From NCBI RefSeq assembly GCF_900106055.1, contig NZ_LT629792.1, forward strand, positions 1 through 64,000: a stretch of DNA of 64,000 bases. The letters are read 5' to 3'. How positions within the stretch are numbered: position 1 is the first letter of the stretch; each line of letters opens with the position of its first letter. The notes under the pieces were generated by a model. The model saw nothing but the letters and a program-made list of their open reading frames with translations. It was not told the origin of the DNA and did not search any database. Made by a program: the position numbers and the translations under genes. Below are positions 62,915 to 64,000 of this stretch, one piece after another. Origin of the DNA: Schaalia radingae (GTDB taxonomy: Bacteria > Actinomycetota > Actinomycetes > Actinomycetales > Actinomycetaceae).

Positions 62915-64000
62915 TCAGTCTTTCTTGAACATCGCGAGCATGCGGTGGGTGACTGTGAAGCCGCCGAAAATGTTGATCGACGCGACGAGTATGGCGGCAA
63001 AGGAAATGATCGTGACCAAAACGTTCGACGATCCGATCTGAAGCAGAGCGCCGACCAGGATGATGCCGGAAATCGCGTTCGTCACCGACATGAGCGGCGT
63101 ATGCAACGAGTGCGTCACGTTCGTAATGACGTAGAACCCGACGACCACTGCAAGCGCCAGCACGATGTAATGGCTGGAGACCATCAGCGGTGACGTCAAA
63201 ATCAACAGGGCGGCCAAGGCTATCGCCACGACAATTCCGATCACGCGGTTACGCTTATGGGACGCTTCCTTTCGTGACTCATCAGCCGCTCTGGCAGCGA
63301 CTGCCGCCGGGTCCTCGCGCGGAGTCGGAGCAGGAGCGGGAGCCGCCGACACGTTGACCGGCGGCGGTGGCCACATCACGTCGCCCTCGTGCGTCACAGT
63401 GATGGAGCGAATGATCTCATCATCCATGTCCAGCGTGAGCTGACCATCCTTGTCGGGCGTGGCCAGACGCAACAGATTCACAATGTTTTGCCCGTACAGC
63501 TGGGAGGATTGTGCTGGGAGTCTGCCCGCCAGGTCGGTCAGGCCGATAATGGTGACGCCACCTTCGGTTCGCACAATTTCCCCGGGTGACGTCAGTTCAC
63601 AGTTACCGCCGTTGGCAGCTGCCATATCCACAATCACGCTGCCCGGACGCATCGCATCAATCGCGTCGGCACTGAGCAGGCGCGGAGCGGCACGCCCCGG
63701 AATGTTTGCTGTCGTGATGACAATGTCGGAGCAGGCAGCCTGTTCGGCGTACAGTATTTCAGCTGCGCGCGCCTGATCAGCGTCCATCTCCTTGGCATAA
63801 CCGTCACTGGATTCCTGACGGCCCACCGGGATCGGAACGAATGTGGCTCCCATCGATTCAACCTGTTCGCCCACCTCGGGACGCACGTCGGTTGCGTAGA
63901 CTTCAGCGCCCATGGAGTTGGCGGTGGCGATCGCTGCCAGACCGGCAACTCCCGCACCGATCACATAGATACGTGCCGGCGGCATTTTCCCGGCCGCGGT
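62915..64000 (-). CDS. pntA: NAD(P) transhydrogenase subunit alpha, N-terminus outside the window
   Basis: The visible part begins in [21 protein letters not shown], the NAD-binding fold of domain I, and ends with the membrane helices of domain II ([10 protein letters not shown] region, then [19 protein letters not shown]). Domain I and II are joined in one chain, with a Pro/Ala-rich linker, as in the fused PntA type. The in-frame ATG at 63985 is internal: the frame stays open to base 64000 and familiar upstream residues are present, so the gene continues to the right of the window. Confidence 0.94.
   Translation of the reverse strand, partial: TAAGKMPPARIYVIGAGVAGLAAIATANSMGAEVYATDVRPEVGEQVESMGATFVPIPVGRQESSDGYAKEMDADQARAAEILYAEQAACSDIVITTANIPGRAAPRLLSADAIDAMRPGSVIVDMAAANGGNCELTSPGEIVRTEGGVTIIGLTDLAGRLPAQSSQLYGQNIVNLLRLATPDKDGQLTLDMDDEIIRSITVTHEGDVMWPPPPVNVSAAPAPAPTPREDPAAVAARAADESRKEASHKRNRVIGIVVAIALAALLILTSPLMVSSHYIVLALAVVVGFYVITNVTHSLHTPLMSVTNAISGIILVGALLQIGSSNVLVTIISFAAILVASINIFGGFTVTHRMLAMFKKD

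Overview
The window looks like chromosome from a GC-rich Gram-positive actinobacterium, most likely of the Actinomycetaceae (Actinomyces/Schaalia type). The evidence is the gene order (Nudix and cca genes, DUF6049 protein, long MurJ, trxB, thioredoxin-like protein, aminotransferase; then rpsF-ssb-rpsR-rplI and dnaB), frequent GTG/TTG starts, DnaA boxes of the actinobacterial TTGTCCACA type, ROK-controlled xylose genes and a fused PntA. This placement comes from gene content only; no 16S rRNA or tRNA gene was found in the window.

Region 1 (1-14246) is a giant inverted repeat. Bases 1 to about 7122 are the reverse complement of about 7123-14246, so the aminotransferase, thioredoxin-like, trxB and murJ genes and part of the DUF6049 gene occur twice, head to head. 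Outside the centre the arms appear identical apart from three one-base homopolymer differences that I found. The central ~180 bases are two degraded versions of the same sequence. The aminotransferase is broken in both copies at different places, so one intact gene can be pieced together from the two. This looks much more like a fold-back long-read or assembly artefact at a contig end than a biological duplication.

Region 2 (14247-28939) is core chromosome: the rest of the DUF6049 gene, a Nudix hydrolase, divergent cca, gnd, a class A penicillin-binding protein, the rpsF-ssb-rpsR-rplI operon, a MATE exporter and dnaB. Seven DnaA-box-like 9-mers lie just upstream of dnaB. A CPBP-family membrane protease and a GntR regulator follow.

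Region 3 (28940-61256) is mainly carbohydrate use: xylA, a methylmalonate-semialdehyde dehydrogenase, a ROK repressor divergent from xylB and a xylitol/sorbitol dehydrogenase, a CUT1 sugar ABC importer without its own ATPase, a GH31 alpha-xylosidase-like enzyme, a RidA protein, a sugar-nucleotide-type dehydrogenase, and a TetR-controlled GH3 beta-glucosidase with a complete Dpp/Opp-type ABC importer. The parts fit uptake of xylose-bearing oligosaccharides (for example xyloglucan fragments), intracellular release of xylose and glucose, and entry of xylose into the pentose phosphate pathway through xylA and xylB. Similar GTTTAGT half-sites at the promoters of xylB, the importer and (less well) xylA suggest one ROK regulon. 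Inserted among these genes are a two-gene sensor system joined to a DASS carboxylate transporter and a PfkB sugar kinase, a cold-shock protein, an MBL hydrolase, a small membrane protein and a Mug-type DNA glycosylase.

Region 4 (61257-64000) ends with pntB and most of pntA (proton-translocating transhydrogenase) on the minus strand; pntA runs off the window.
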